Shown here piece by piece: positions 43,701 to 55,700 of a stretch of DNA of 64,000 nt. The notes under the pieces were generated by a model. The model saw nothing but the letters and a program-made list of their open reading frames with translations. It made no database searches and was not told the DNA's origin. Both the position numbers and the translations under genes were made by a program. Each line of letters starts with the position of its first letter. Within the stretch, counting starts at the first letter, position 1. Origin of the DNA: Cerrena zonata (taxonomy: Eukaryota > Basidiomycota > Agaricomycetes > Polyporales > Cerrenaceae); NCBI GenBank assembly GCA_038087015.1, contig JASBNA010000001.1:1798001-1862000 (forward strand), read 5' to 3'.

Positions 43701-46700
43701 TGCGTAGTGGGGCATGTGCAACGATACGACCCTGTCACTATTCAACCAGGCCGATATCCGCATCAACGCGATACACCGCGATACACCACCTCAATAATCT
43801 CGTACAATCATAATCCATACAAGCAGCAGATCCAATGTGGAAAAAGCCGCGTCTGGTCAGAAGTTCAGGTACCACTGTCCCTTTCCCTCCCAGCGAGAGA
43901 GTGCCTCGGAGTACACCAATGGTCAAAACGGAATTGCAAAAATGGTAGAACCCAACGGAATGGATGTGTGTGGTAACAATTTTGTAAACTGAGATGGGAA
44001 CTCGCCTCGGCATCAACTTTCGGAAATACCTCAGTGGTCAGTCTGGGCAAGGCCGCCCAGTGAGCCAAAAGGGAGGGCCGCAGACCAGTCGAATGGCCTG
44101 ACTAGAAGCTGGGACGTACGCGGTGGAGGAGATACGTTAATGAGATTCAGGAGTGGGAAGGATAATAGACCGTGAGTAACTTCGCACTACAATTATAGGA
44201 ATAGATTGTAGTTTGACGGGAGAAGGAGGAGATTTGCGAAGGGAAGTTCAAGATTTGGCGTTCCCAATAGAATTCATTGTGTTATGTCACCATCAGAGTC
44301 ATGTGGGGTAGAGTCATGTTGAGCAGGGAGAGAGTGCCTGATATGGTATATGTGGGTCCATGTGCGAGTGGGAATTTTTGGGATGTTGGGAAAAGGTGAA
44401 GGTGCTGCTTGGTGATGGGGTTATGGCTCGCGGGAGGGAGGGGTTAAACTTATCCCTAGACTGTAGCAGGGTTGTCTGGAATGAGGGGTTATCGCCGGCC
44501 GTGGTGAAGAGGAAACAAAAATTGTGTAGACAGGTCGGAAGAAACGTAGACAACTGTAGACAAGTGAAGTTTTTTTTTTTGCTCCCTTCGATACAATGGA
44601 GTGAGTGGATGCCGCACATTCGCATTGAATTGAGACAAGGAACGGACTTAAGGTGAACCTAAGTGCAGAGTAGCACATTGGAGGAAGAGTTTGTTGGCAG
44701 AACACCAGTTAGTCAATATGATCACCGTCATCATCGCAGCCTGAGCGCGGGCGCGCCGAAATCGAACACCCGCTGCTGACAGCACACCAAGTGTCTCGAC
44801 TTCAGCTGGACGGCTCCTACCCCCGTCGTGGATAACTTTTGCTCCGCATAACTTACCGATCTAAAGCACATTATCATATGAACAGACCCAACGCCACCTT
44901 TTCTGGGCAAACGCCGAGAACCATCCGTCCAACGTGGGCGATAGAGACCCACCATGAAACGTCCAACGTTGGGCTATGACGGCGGGATAAGAAGGTGAGG
45001 AACAAATCATGGGATGCTGTTTGAGCAATAGATTCTCGGCGGTGGCCAGGAGAAGCAGTCGGAAGGTCGTAATGGGAATCATAACTCTGAACGCCAGAAC
45101 GCCAAAGTAGAGTCTATTCTTATCCATCGAAGAAGGAGAATGTCCTGGTTATCTTCGACCTAATAGATAAAACTCTCAGGCTCCTCAGTAATCCCTAGTG
45201 CGAGAGGAATCCGAGCGTATACCGTTTTGCAACACCACCGAACCAGAGTTCCGTAGCGCATGAGAGACACGAGGACGAGGCAGGAGGGAGAGCGCCACAT
45301 TCGAAACATCCAATCGAAAACGGTAGGTACTTCAGGCGTCAAATGACTGCCAATGCGATCTCAACTCAGATTCAGGAAAAGTACGTAGATAATAAATTGT
45401 GGAAAGTTCTATATAGAGCCATACAATAAAGTAGGGAGAGATAACGGGGCATATACGGATTATATTGAAACGTGATCATGAATGGGGGGATTGCAAAATA
45501 GAGTGCTGAAGCAAATAGGAAGAATAGAAAGAACTTCAGGAAGGGTTCAAAATGGACCTCAGGCCGAAGACCCACTTGAGTGTGATTTCGATTTCATACA
45601 ACGTTTCCGAGGCGCAGCGGGTGACGGACGTGGAAGGGTTGAGCGCGAGGCTACCAAACCATGCCTCGTGGCATGTCATACCTCTTATTATACCCCAGCA
45701 GACTTATGGGGCTTGAATTCAAGTCTTGGATCATATACGAGCATCGTGAGTAAAGACTTGGAAATCCTTGAGTTCTCCATTTTGAAGAAGCAAGGGAAAT
45801 GATACGGAATTTGACTTGGAATCACTCTTAGACTCAACTTGGACAGGGAGAAGAGGTGGAAGAGAATGAGAAAAAGACAGGAACACAATTTGTACGTACT
45901 TCACGTACTGCCCAATACAAGCCCGTCGTGTACAAAGTGGAAAGGGGTGAGAATCGGGTACAGAACGAGTCAGTTTGGGCATTGGAGTCAACCAGAGTGC
46001 AATGGCAACGAGGGTTGGCGCAGGTAACGTAACGTAAATCCCGGATTGCCGTATGGCGCTTTACGGGGTGCGGCCAGAGCATTTTCGGACAGGGTGTGAG
46101 AGTGAGAGGGTAATGGAGAGAGTAATTGGGACGGCGGGGTGGATGATGACAAGTAGCCATCGTGTCACTGTCATTGTACTGTACGTGGATGAAGTTGAGG
46201 ACTGCGGACAAACTACGGGTGTTAGCAATACAAGCGGGAGCAAGCGCATAAGCATAAATTTAAGCATGCACAAGCATGAGGGTTTTGATATATAAGCGCA
46301 ATGAAGAAGTTTGTGTCTTGGGTGGGATGAATATGAAATAACCTCGGAAGGGATACGATTTTGGAATCCGGGGATGCAAGTACCTGAGACGTAGCTTGAG
46401 ACGGGAAGGGCTAGCTAGCCCGAGAACACGAAACACCACGAGAGAGGAACGTATGGAGCAAACCGCAAGGGCAATATATGTACCACAGCTCACAGAGAGA
46501 AGGGGCACGAACCGTCGCGGGAGATTGGGTTACCACACCCCAGATTGCGCGTAAGATGCCGTACGTAGAGGGGATGGTTACATGTACTGTTATAGGAATT
46601 TGGGGGATATCCATGTCAGTGGGATTACTTATTTTATTGATAGGGACTGTTACTGTGGACGTATGGAGACAACGGGTAGGAGAGAGACGCCGCGAAGGGT

Positions 46701-49700
46701 GGTGGTGGAGGTAAACCGGAGTAGGGAAAGAAGCAAGTTTTAAGGCACGAAGAAAGTGTGACGGTGCCGGCGACCAAGGATCTGAGAAGCTCAAGCTCAA
46801 GAGTCTAGGAGTTGACGCATCAAAAGAGCTAAGAAGCTATAGCTAAGAACGAGCTCGAGGCGGGAGAGCATGCCTAGGAAGAACCTTGAGGCGTTGAATC
46901 TGAGGGTCAAGACTTTGATTCCGAAAATCCCTCAAAAACGGTTGAACGTTTATTTATGCTTGAGGATGAGTGGTTCGGCATGACAAGAGGAGGAGGAAGA
47001 GGGAGGAACGTGTGTGTTGCAATAGGCAAGTGCATCACGTACACCATATGAGAAAGCAAGACGAGTAAGGGCAAAACCGTTAGTAAGAACATCTTCGGTG
47101 TACATACGATCTCAAGTGTGTTATCATAAATATCGTAAAACTCTCGCAAGCTAGGTGAGAAAAAAATGAGGAGGGAAGAATATATGTTACTCGCGAACGA
47201 CCTGAGCATGGGATTACGTGTGGAGGTATACGTACATGTTTTAAAGGTTATGTTATACACCAGCCACCATACTCTTAGAAAACCGGGCACACGAAAAACA
47301 CGAAAAACACGCAGAAATGGAGCCACGGAAAACAAAGTCCCCGACATACCGATAATGACCGACATACGTGGTTTTTTTTCTTGTGCGTTTCATTTTTTTT
47401 TCGTATAGGCAACGTAGTGGGGAAGGTAACTACAGTAACTGACGTACACTTTCCACATGCTACCCCTTTTCCGAGCCTCCGAGTATTTTACCATTTACGG
47501 TATGGACTGGGGAGGGGACATTTGGTATGTACGATTCACGGGCCCGAGAGTACGTGAAGATCTGTTTGGGTAAGCTAGAAATCTTGACAGGCCTTGGGGA
47601 AAGACGGAGGATCAGGGAAAAGAGAAGCTTGAGGGGGGAGACGGGATGTTTTGAGTATGTGAAATTTCGGTGAGCGCTGCGATCATCATCAATGCGATGT
47701 TTGTTTGTTGGGATTCAACAAGGGGAGGGGGGCTGAGTGAGTCGAGAAGGGGGCGCGATCCGAGGGTTGGGACGGTCGAAGATTTGGTCCACTTACGACC
47801 AAAAGAAACGCCACTGGGGACTCGGGATAGAGATAGAATAGATAGAACACTCATATTCAATGAGAATGAGGGATATAGGCTATACAAATTTGAGGAAAAG
47901 GCTCAGTCCTTAGCCTAGATCAGTACTGGGATCCCAAAACGAAAATAAAAGGAAACTGAGGTATAGGAGTTTGGTCCAACGACGGGATCGGAGAATACGA
48001 AAGAAATGCAAAAAAACGAAAAATGTGGGAAAGGCTCGTTGCTTAGTTGCCTGCCCTCGTCGTACCGTACCGTATTTTGAATAGACTCTCGTTCGGAAAC
48101 TGTTACTGTTACCTTCACCACCAATGTGCATGTGGCGGTCTTTTTTTCAGGATAACTCACTAAGCCTTTTTCCTCACTTTCCGGATTTTTAGAATGTACT
48201 AGAGTGAGTGGTGGACCGGGGTGAGCGGAAGGACGACGGAGAGTGGGATGGTTTAAGGGACGGGAAGAAGAGTTTTCGCACTCTTTGTGGTTTTTTACCC
48301 CCTATCCTTGTTTTGCACGTTGGTTGGGTGAACTGAAAGTTTTTTTCTCTTCATGGTGAGAGGAGGAGAGGCCAGTGAGTACCGAACCGGCTGCTTGCAG
48401 CCCACCAAGGTCAATGAGTGACTGTTCTTCATTCTTGGTGTTCATTCGTTTTTGGAAAGTTGTTTGGCTTCGTTTTTAGTTCCGTGTAACTTACAAACTA
48501 CTGTACAAACAAATCTCGAAAAACCAACCCTGACCGTAATTTCCAATTCCCAAAGCACGAATCTAGGGCCTAAGGCCTAGTGATATCATATCATATAGCA
48601 CCCAAAAGGCAAATTCGAAAAAAGCAAAGAGGAAAAAAAGCTACCGAGATACGCCGTCGCTCACTTATCTCAACTCGCCCAGTCTGACGAAATCTCACCC
48701 AAATCTGGTCCTCCATTCCATATTTTTTTCTAGGCTTTCTGTTATCCCGCGACCGTACCCAGATCGCCCATCTGTTTGCAATTTGGTTATTGCTTATTCG
48801 GCGGAGGGTTTTGACATGGGCTCTGAGTTTATAATCAATGCAGTGGGTGGGTGCTGCTGTATGGGATTTGGCTATTTGTTATAGACACTAGGACAGTGGG
48901 CGGTGTGGAACTTTCTGTGGAGAAACGGGAGAACGAAGGACAAGAGGGGAAAGGCACATGAGAAACATGTGTCTACTGTACAGCTCGTTTGTGGGTTTGA
49001 ATTGGGCAGTGGATAGACTTGTGCGAATGGGTTAGAGCCGGAGAACCTAGAGGCGAGGAGGTGTATTAGGGTGCGGATTGTGGGTTTCGTATTAATCCTG
49101 TACATTGTAGAGTAACCTGACTCGGTCGTGATGGTAAACGCAAGCAAAAATATATTTGGTAACCTGGATAGGAATACAGGAGAGGGGATATTGCCGTGGC
49201 AGGGGTGGATCGGGATTCGGAAGTGGGGTGAATATTAATTGGGGGATACGGGACCGATAGGGATGCGACTTGGGGAGATTGGAAAGATGGAGGAGGACAA
49301 GGGGAAACGACAGGGAAGGCAGATTGCGAGGGACAGATGGGTGATTTAATTATTTCATACGGGAGAGAACAAGCTTGAGAGAAAGAAGGAGTGGTGGAAT
49401 GCAACGGGCCGTGCAGAGATGACATTGCCAGTACAGACAGGGAGCGACGTGCAGAGACAGAGAAGGGGAAGGGAGGAGGTTGCGAGAGAAGGCTGGGCGG
49501 GAGCGATAAGGGAAGGGTCGATGGAGGAGTGGCGCAGAGTGGGTGTGTGCGTGCAGCGTTCTCGAAGGAGTTGTGTACTGTAGGTTGGAGATGAAACAAG
49601 GAGGAGTGGTGTCATTGTGGGTGGAGCAGCGTGTTTGAGCAAGGGACTGGGATTTGCAGTTGGGATTACTATTAGGCTGGAGCGTTGGAGAGGAGAGGGG

Positions 49701-50195
49701 GATTGCGAGTCGGCGGAAGGATCGGGAGCACGTGTGAGGGGGAAATCTGAATTGGGAGGAGAGAGGGAAGGGGTGTGAGAGCGAGGAGGATGAGAGGAGG
49801 GAGAAAGAAGGCCGGAAGGAGGGAGAGGGAGAGAGACCCAAGCCACTGGGTCCACACAGACCGGCTCGCGCTAAGCCCAAACGAGAACCCATCGGAGGGG
49901 GCACAGCATGCGCGCAGACTCCTGCCACTCCTGCCCGGACCCCAGCTCCTCCCTGTCGAAAGCGCGCGGGGTAAGCGGGCACAGCAGTGAGCAAACGATC
50001 GCAAAGCGTGGCAAGCAACAGGCGCTAAGCGGCCCAATCGCCCGTTACAGTGCTCGTACAAAACCCCGGCTCCTCATCCTCCTCCCTCCCCTAGCTCCTC
50101 TAGCCACCCTGGCCAGCTCTCCTCTTGCTGCCATATCTCATACTCTGTCTCCTTCCCGCTCTTCTAGAACACCCCTTCCTTCTCCGAACTCCCCC
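40715..50195. other. Long gene-poor stretch upstream of the GATA gene
   Basis: About 9.5 kb without a gene I can support. Open frames up to ~220 aa exist, mainly opposite a purine-rich plus strand (about 44-50 kb), and are low in complexity. The last kilobase (about 49050-49900) is GA-rich on the plus strand and switches to CT-rich near 50050, just before the GATA start. It probably holds promoter and leader sequence for that regulator. Confidence 0.4.
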
Positions 50196-52012
50196 ATGGA
50201 CGCGTTCCAATACGACAATTACTCCTACTCTGACGCTTCCACCCCTCGTACCCCCTCCCCCCGCACAGACATGCATCCCTCCTTCCATTCCCCGCACGCA
50301 AACTTCAAACCCCAGGTAGACATCGCCGTCCACCGCTCCATCTTCGACCACCATCCAGAAGACAGTGCTATCGTCCCAGAGACCCATGCTCTCGAGGCTG
50401 CTCACATGTGGTCCCATCCTTATCCCTCCTACCCACAACCTCCCGGCTCGCGTGGCTCCCTCCTCGACGAACTCTACGAGAACGACGTCCCCGAGCACAA
50501 CAACATCCCTCACGACATTCACCCCGTCGACCATCACCACCACCACTACCAGCACTCTGCCGACCCCCAGTATCATGGAGGCAACTGGTCGAATCTTCCC
50601 CAGACCGCCCACGCAGACCAGCACCACATTCAGCCACCCATGCGCCACGCCCACGACGTCGCCATGACCAGGAGAGCAACCTTCCCTTACGTTAGACACG
50701 ATAGGCCAGAGGTCCTTCCTTATCCGCCACACCCATTCATGCATGGAGGCGAGGATTCTTTGCACGGTAGTCCGTACAACTCTCGTCCAGGCACCGTATA
50801 TGGCGAGCCTCTTCCTATGGACGGCTCCCCCCATATGCACATGACTCGCGACGGGCCTTCACCATCTCGACGAGCCATTCGCCCACTCGGTGCCTATGGG
50901 ATACGACATTAAAACTGAGGAGGCAGGCCTCGTTGTTCCCTCTCAAGCCGCATATTGCCGTCCCCCCTCTGCTGGGATGCACCCCTTGCCTTGCCTTTCT
51001 CCACATGCCGGCCTTCTCGTTCAGCACACCGACGACGCTGCTTCGAAGGAGACACAATACCTCCGTAGGCGGTGCTTCAACTGCCATACCACTGAACCTC
51101 CCAGTTGGCGTCGTTCCACTCTCAACCCCGGCAAAATCGTTTGCAACAAGTGTGGTCTCTACGAACGCACGCACCTGAGGCCGCGTCCTCTTCGTTTCGA
51201 CGAGTTGCGTGCCGGAAGCAAGACCAGGAAGCAACCCAAAGTTGCCGGTGCTAATGGCACTGCTGCAGGCGCCGGAAGCCCGAAAGCGGGCAAGTTGACG
51301 CAGATGGTCAAGAAGGAAGCTCTGGGTGAAGAGACCGGTGCTCCTATGATCCAGCGAAGATCTTCTGTGTCTTCGTCGGCAAGCTCGGTTCACTCCGGTA
51401 GCGCAACTAGCGACTGGGATGACAATGGTAAGCACCACACGCACGCCTTTCTCGGCGCGTTGCTAATTTTCTTCGTCTCATTTTCGTCGGTTCTGAACAT
51501 TAGTTTCCGTCTATTCTTCAGGCTCTGCTCCTCCGTCTTCCTTCAACTCTCCCGCCGTCTCGGCCTTCTCCATCCCTCGGGACCCCAACTCGCAGTCGCC
51601 ACCTCTCCCTCGAGATGGCGGTATTCGTCTCCCGAACGCTCCTCTTTCCGAGCTCGCTTCCCTTCAATCGTCCTCTCCAGCTGCGGCTCCATCGTCGATG
51701 CCTCCAACACCCCGCAAAGCCGCCACTGCGCCTACGCCATTCTACCACACTCAACAGGGATTCTATCCTAATGGCAACGCAGCAGCTGCCGCAGCCCAGG
51801 GCGAGCGACGTGGGAGTGGCAGCATGCCATTGACTGCGTCTCCTCAAATGCAGACCCAAAGTCCGCACATGCAGGGTCAACCGACAGAGTTGCCTCCAAT
51901 GCCCGAGGTAACGGGATGGCAGAGCGTGCCCATGAGCGACATGAGCTCATCACCAAAACCCGGGGTCAAGAGCAGGAGTAACAGTTTGCGCAACTCGGTC
52001 ACTGCCGCGTAA
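50196..52012 (+). CDS. GATA-type zinc-finger transcription factor
   Basis: Predicted nuclear DNA-binding regulator recognising GATA-like sites. The ATG at 50196 (MDAFQYDNYSYSDASTPRTP) starts a long His/Pro/Ser-rich region with a His run (PVDHHHHHYQHS). The single zinc finger reads CFNCHTTEPPSWRR ... IVCNKCGLYE, a C-x2-C-x18-C-x2-C finger, followed by a basic arm (HLRPRPLRFDELRAGSKTRK). The rest is Ser/Pro-rich and ends NSLRNSVTAA at 52012. The N-terminal and finger frames differ: an intron 50796-50874 (donor GTATAT, acceptor GACGAG) joins them in frame and skips a stop, giving about 547 aa; otherwise there is a +1 frameshift near 50850. The second intron is 51428-51521. The DNA-binding parts are complete. 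Single-finger GATA factors in fungi control nitrogen use, iron, light or development; which applies is not visible. Confidence 0.85.
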
Positions 52013-52750
52013 AGTGTGCATGTGGTGTTTTGGAGCACATTGTCTTTTGCTCGTCCCTTCGATTTTCCTCGTCTGCTTGGGTTTGCTCTTGCTGTTGGGC
52101 CTGTTTAATCCATTCTTCATGCTTGTCGTTGTTGCTTTTATCCTCTAGAATGCGTGTTCGTTTTTATTCACCGGCGAACCCTCACTATTTATTCTATCCC
52201 TATCATCTCCTCTCTCCTCTCTCCTGCTACTTCGTACCTCACGCCGCGTTCTCCCCCTCCCTCACTCCCGCAATCTGTTTGCCCCCCTCGCACACTCTCA
52301 AAACGTGTCTTTTTTTATTGCAGAAGCTAAAATTTACCCCTTTCAAGATACCGTTGTACTACTCTTTTCCCTTCCTCTTCCTATTTGTGTTCGTATTTCT
52401 CCTTTTTTTATTCACCTCTATCCCGCATACCACACCTTCCTGTAGTACCACTCATCCTCACGTCTCCTTGCATGCATAACACAATACAACACTACCGAAA
52501 TCTCCGGCATCTTTCCTCGTCTGCCCTTCTCCCCTTGGATTGTGTGATTTATTTCTGTTATATTCGATTCTCTCTGAACCTGGTTTGGCTTGCATGTGTT
52601 TAACCGTCTTTTTTTATTCGTGTATATGTTCCTCTTGCTCCCCGTTTTTTCCCTCTCTAGTCTCTTGGAATATCCTCTGCCCTCAGTGTAGTTGTAGCAT
52701 ATCACATCTGGATCTCGACACACTGTTTCCTTATAGCTTCTGTCTGGAAC

Positions 52751-52756
52751 AATAAA
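52751..52756 (+). terminator. Probable polyadenylation signal of the GATA gene
   Basis: AATAAA follows about 740 bp of T/C-rich sequence after the stop codon, consistent with a long 3' untranslated region. Other signals may be used. Confidence 0.4.
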
Positions 52757-55700
52757 AGCGAACAGAATCGTGCTATAAACATCATCATCCCGCTCTCTCG
52801 TGTGCTCCCAGCTTCGACTTGGCTTAAAACTGCGCAGTTGCTCGGAAGTTAAAACCCAACCACTCCGTCCTCCTCGTAAGTCCAACCCCACCACTCCGAA
52901 CCGCAATAGTCTCGGTCTTGGTCTTGGTACAGGTTTGGTTTCCACACACGTCGAATGAGATCGAATGACCAGCTCGGACAATGACATGTATACCGCAATG
53001 ATCGTCGCTCATCTAAACTAAACTCGAGACCCCCTTCCTTCGAAGAAAAGACTCCACCCGAGATAGAGAGCAAGAGAGCCCAAACCTCCGATGCCGCGAA
53101 CGAAGCTCCGGTCCTCACGGGCCTCCCCCAGATGTCATACATTTAAATTCATATTATTATTATCCCCATGATTGCACATTGATTCATGAATTCTATAGAC
53201 ATTGACAGGAGAAGACCCACTTCAAATCTATAGGTTCGATGTACTTCTTTGAGAAGTTCTTTTTGAGACATATCGAAAAAACAGACAGCGTGACCACTCC
53301 CTTCCATCCCACCCACGCTACGAAGCAAGGCACGATTTGGCATGACGCTCTCCGACCTTTGGACTGTATGTACTTCCGCCGCCGAGTCCGACCGCGAGAA
53401 GTTCGCAGTGCGAGTCTACTTGGGGACTAGAACTAGAACACCTGGATGTTTGAGCTATGAATGAAGAACGAGGTGTATATTGGTCTTTGAGAAGCGGCAA
53501 CCTTGGGGAGTGAGGGGAGAGAGAGATAAGGGTGTACTTCCTTTCGGTGGATTCTCGATTCTGTTGAAGGGTCTAGTAGAGATTGCATTTGTAGGTATAG
53601 CTTATATGCGACGAGTCATGTTCTAGTCGTTCGTGTAGTTGTAGTAGTATGCATACTATGGAACTTTAGTTAATATTAAACTCGGAACACCACCACTAGG
53701 GAACATGTGTTTCGCTTGTTTAGGATAGTAGGGCCCTCTGACGGGAGGACCGGTGTGTGATTGAGGTGAAAGGTGGAGAGGGTGAGGGGGAGAAGAGAAA
53801 CAGGGAAATGACGACTTGGGAGTTCTAGATCTGGATCCTTTTTCCCAGTCAACGGAACGTAACACTGGTCACTAGTGCAAAGGTAAGGGTTTAATACCAT
53901 TGTATGTTTTTATAATTGCTTTATGGAGCTGGAGAGCTCCTTGCTGTGCAAATCGACGGAGTCTTCAACACGCGTTTCGCGATTCAACCACCCACAGATA
54001 CCGAAATGATTCCCTGGATTCCTATCCACTCTCTAAAAGGATAAAAAGGATCAAGAATCACTTCTCATGAAGGAATCCAAGAACCCCTTGTCCTGTGTTT
54101 AACGGACAGTGTGGGGAGGATATCGTGATCTGGGATCAAAGACCTACGTCACGGTATTTACCGGGAACCCGCTAGGTTCGCAAGCTTCGACCCTGCAAAG
54201 ACTGATTCCAATGCGCTGGCTGTCCCAGCCTGACCTATTTGGCGTTCAAAGGAAGAAATAGCAATTCGGTAAGTATGTGTCTGTCTAGAGTTTCGGGGAA
54301 TACCGAAACTGGGTGGCATGTACGTACCGATTCCAGGTTTACATATGTTTACGATATGTTGCGGGCGAGTCAAGTCACTTGCTGGCATGTCTCGGTAACA
54401 CAGTGACTTGCGCTTCTGCATTCTTTCCAGTTGAGCGGGACAGCGCTCAAAATGGAACTTCTCCCGCACCATTGAACCTACTATGAGAAGGTCAGGTTGA
54501 CAGCAAAAAAAGACGCACTTGGAGGATGAGCTGAGTTCGCTTGCGGATTTGTTTCAGACCCGAGCTCGATCGTCGGGAACAATTGTCGTAAATGTAACGA
54601 GAGAGGTTGAAAGCCGAAAAGGACAAAGTCATGAACGGAAACAGAGTATGCATTGAACATACCTCGTCAGACCGTATTTCTTCGCACGAATGTCGGACGG
54701 AGAGTGGGTTGAACATAAACCATCACTGACAAACGAAAGGTCTTTCAAAGGACTGGGGCCAATTTCGTATCTCGCTTCATGGATCTCGCAGGCTTCTCGT
54801 CCTCACACGGTTTTAGTCTAGGACAAAATTCCCCGCGTAACTTTACGATCGACCTTGTCGGTTAACCAACTACCCAACTTCTCTTGTTCCTTTCGACGTG
54901 TTCTGTTGAATTTTCGTATTCATTGGGTTGGCCGGTACCGTTTGTCGTTCGAGGGTGCTCGGGAGTTTGAGTGGGCGGCTGGAAGGGGAACGCCTAGGAC
55001 GGTTAGTCGAGTTGCGTTACTCAGCCGTAATCCCTTTGTGGGGTCCTTTTGCTCTCCCAGGATACGTACCTTTCACGACAATTCCCCGCGGCGGTCGTAC
55101 AAAGGCATTTGTATCCAAAGGAATACAAAAACATACATGGTTACCTTGTCTTGAAGTCAGGGTGTTATTGTCGTTGTTGCACGTAGTAGGAGGCCCTTCA
55201 GAAGAAGAGTACAACATTCAATGTTGAACTTTCTTTTGAGAAAGAACATGTTCCTTGCTTCTAGAGCCAGTTCGTTAACCTACTGTTCTTCCGATTACCC
55301 GAGACCCGCGGGGACAATAGGAAAACTACCACGCCTGCGTCGTACTTTTACAGAAATCGCGCTGGCCCGTGTCCCCCATGGGTTAGATCGGCTATCGACT
55401 CAGTGACTCGCGGGAGCATGGAGACCGATGTCACTTTCCAACTTGTCAGTATAAGCCAAAGGTCGTGATAACGAGTGAATTAGAAGGACGGACGATATCG
55501 TCATGCGTTGAGGTTCATTGAACCTTCGCACAAAACCGACGCCGAATCGGCGTGCGTGTTCCTGGAACTTGGAATGTGTACCATATGGTTCGACGGTTCC
55601 TCTGGGCGGCCAAGGGGTGGTGTTACGCGGCATTTTACATGAGCGGTTGGCTAGGACTCTCCCTCATATCGCATTTTGCTCCCAGCGGCACTATGTAATT

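Noticed and set aside
49350..50018. 222-codon minus-strand frame rich in Ser, Pro and Leu
   Set aside because: It is the complement of the GA-rich tract and overlaps several equally long frames; low complexity explains the length.
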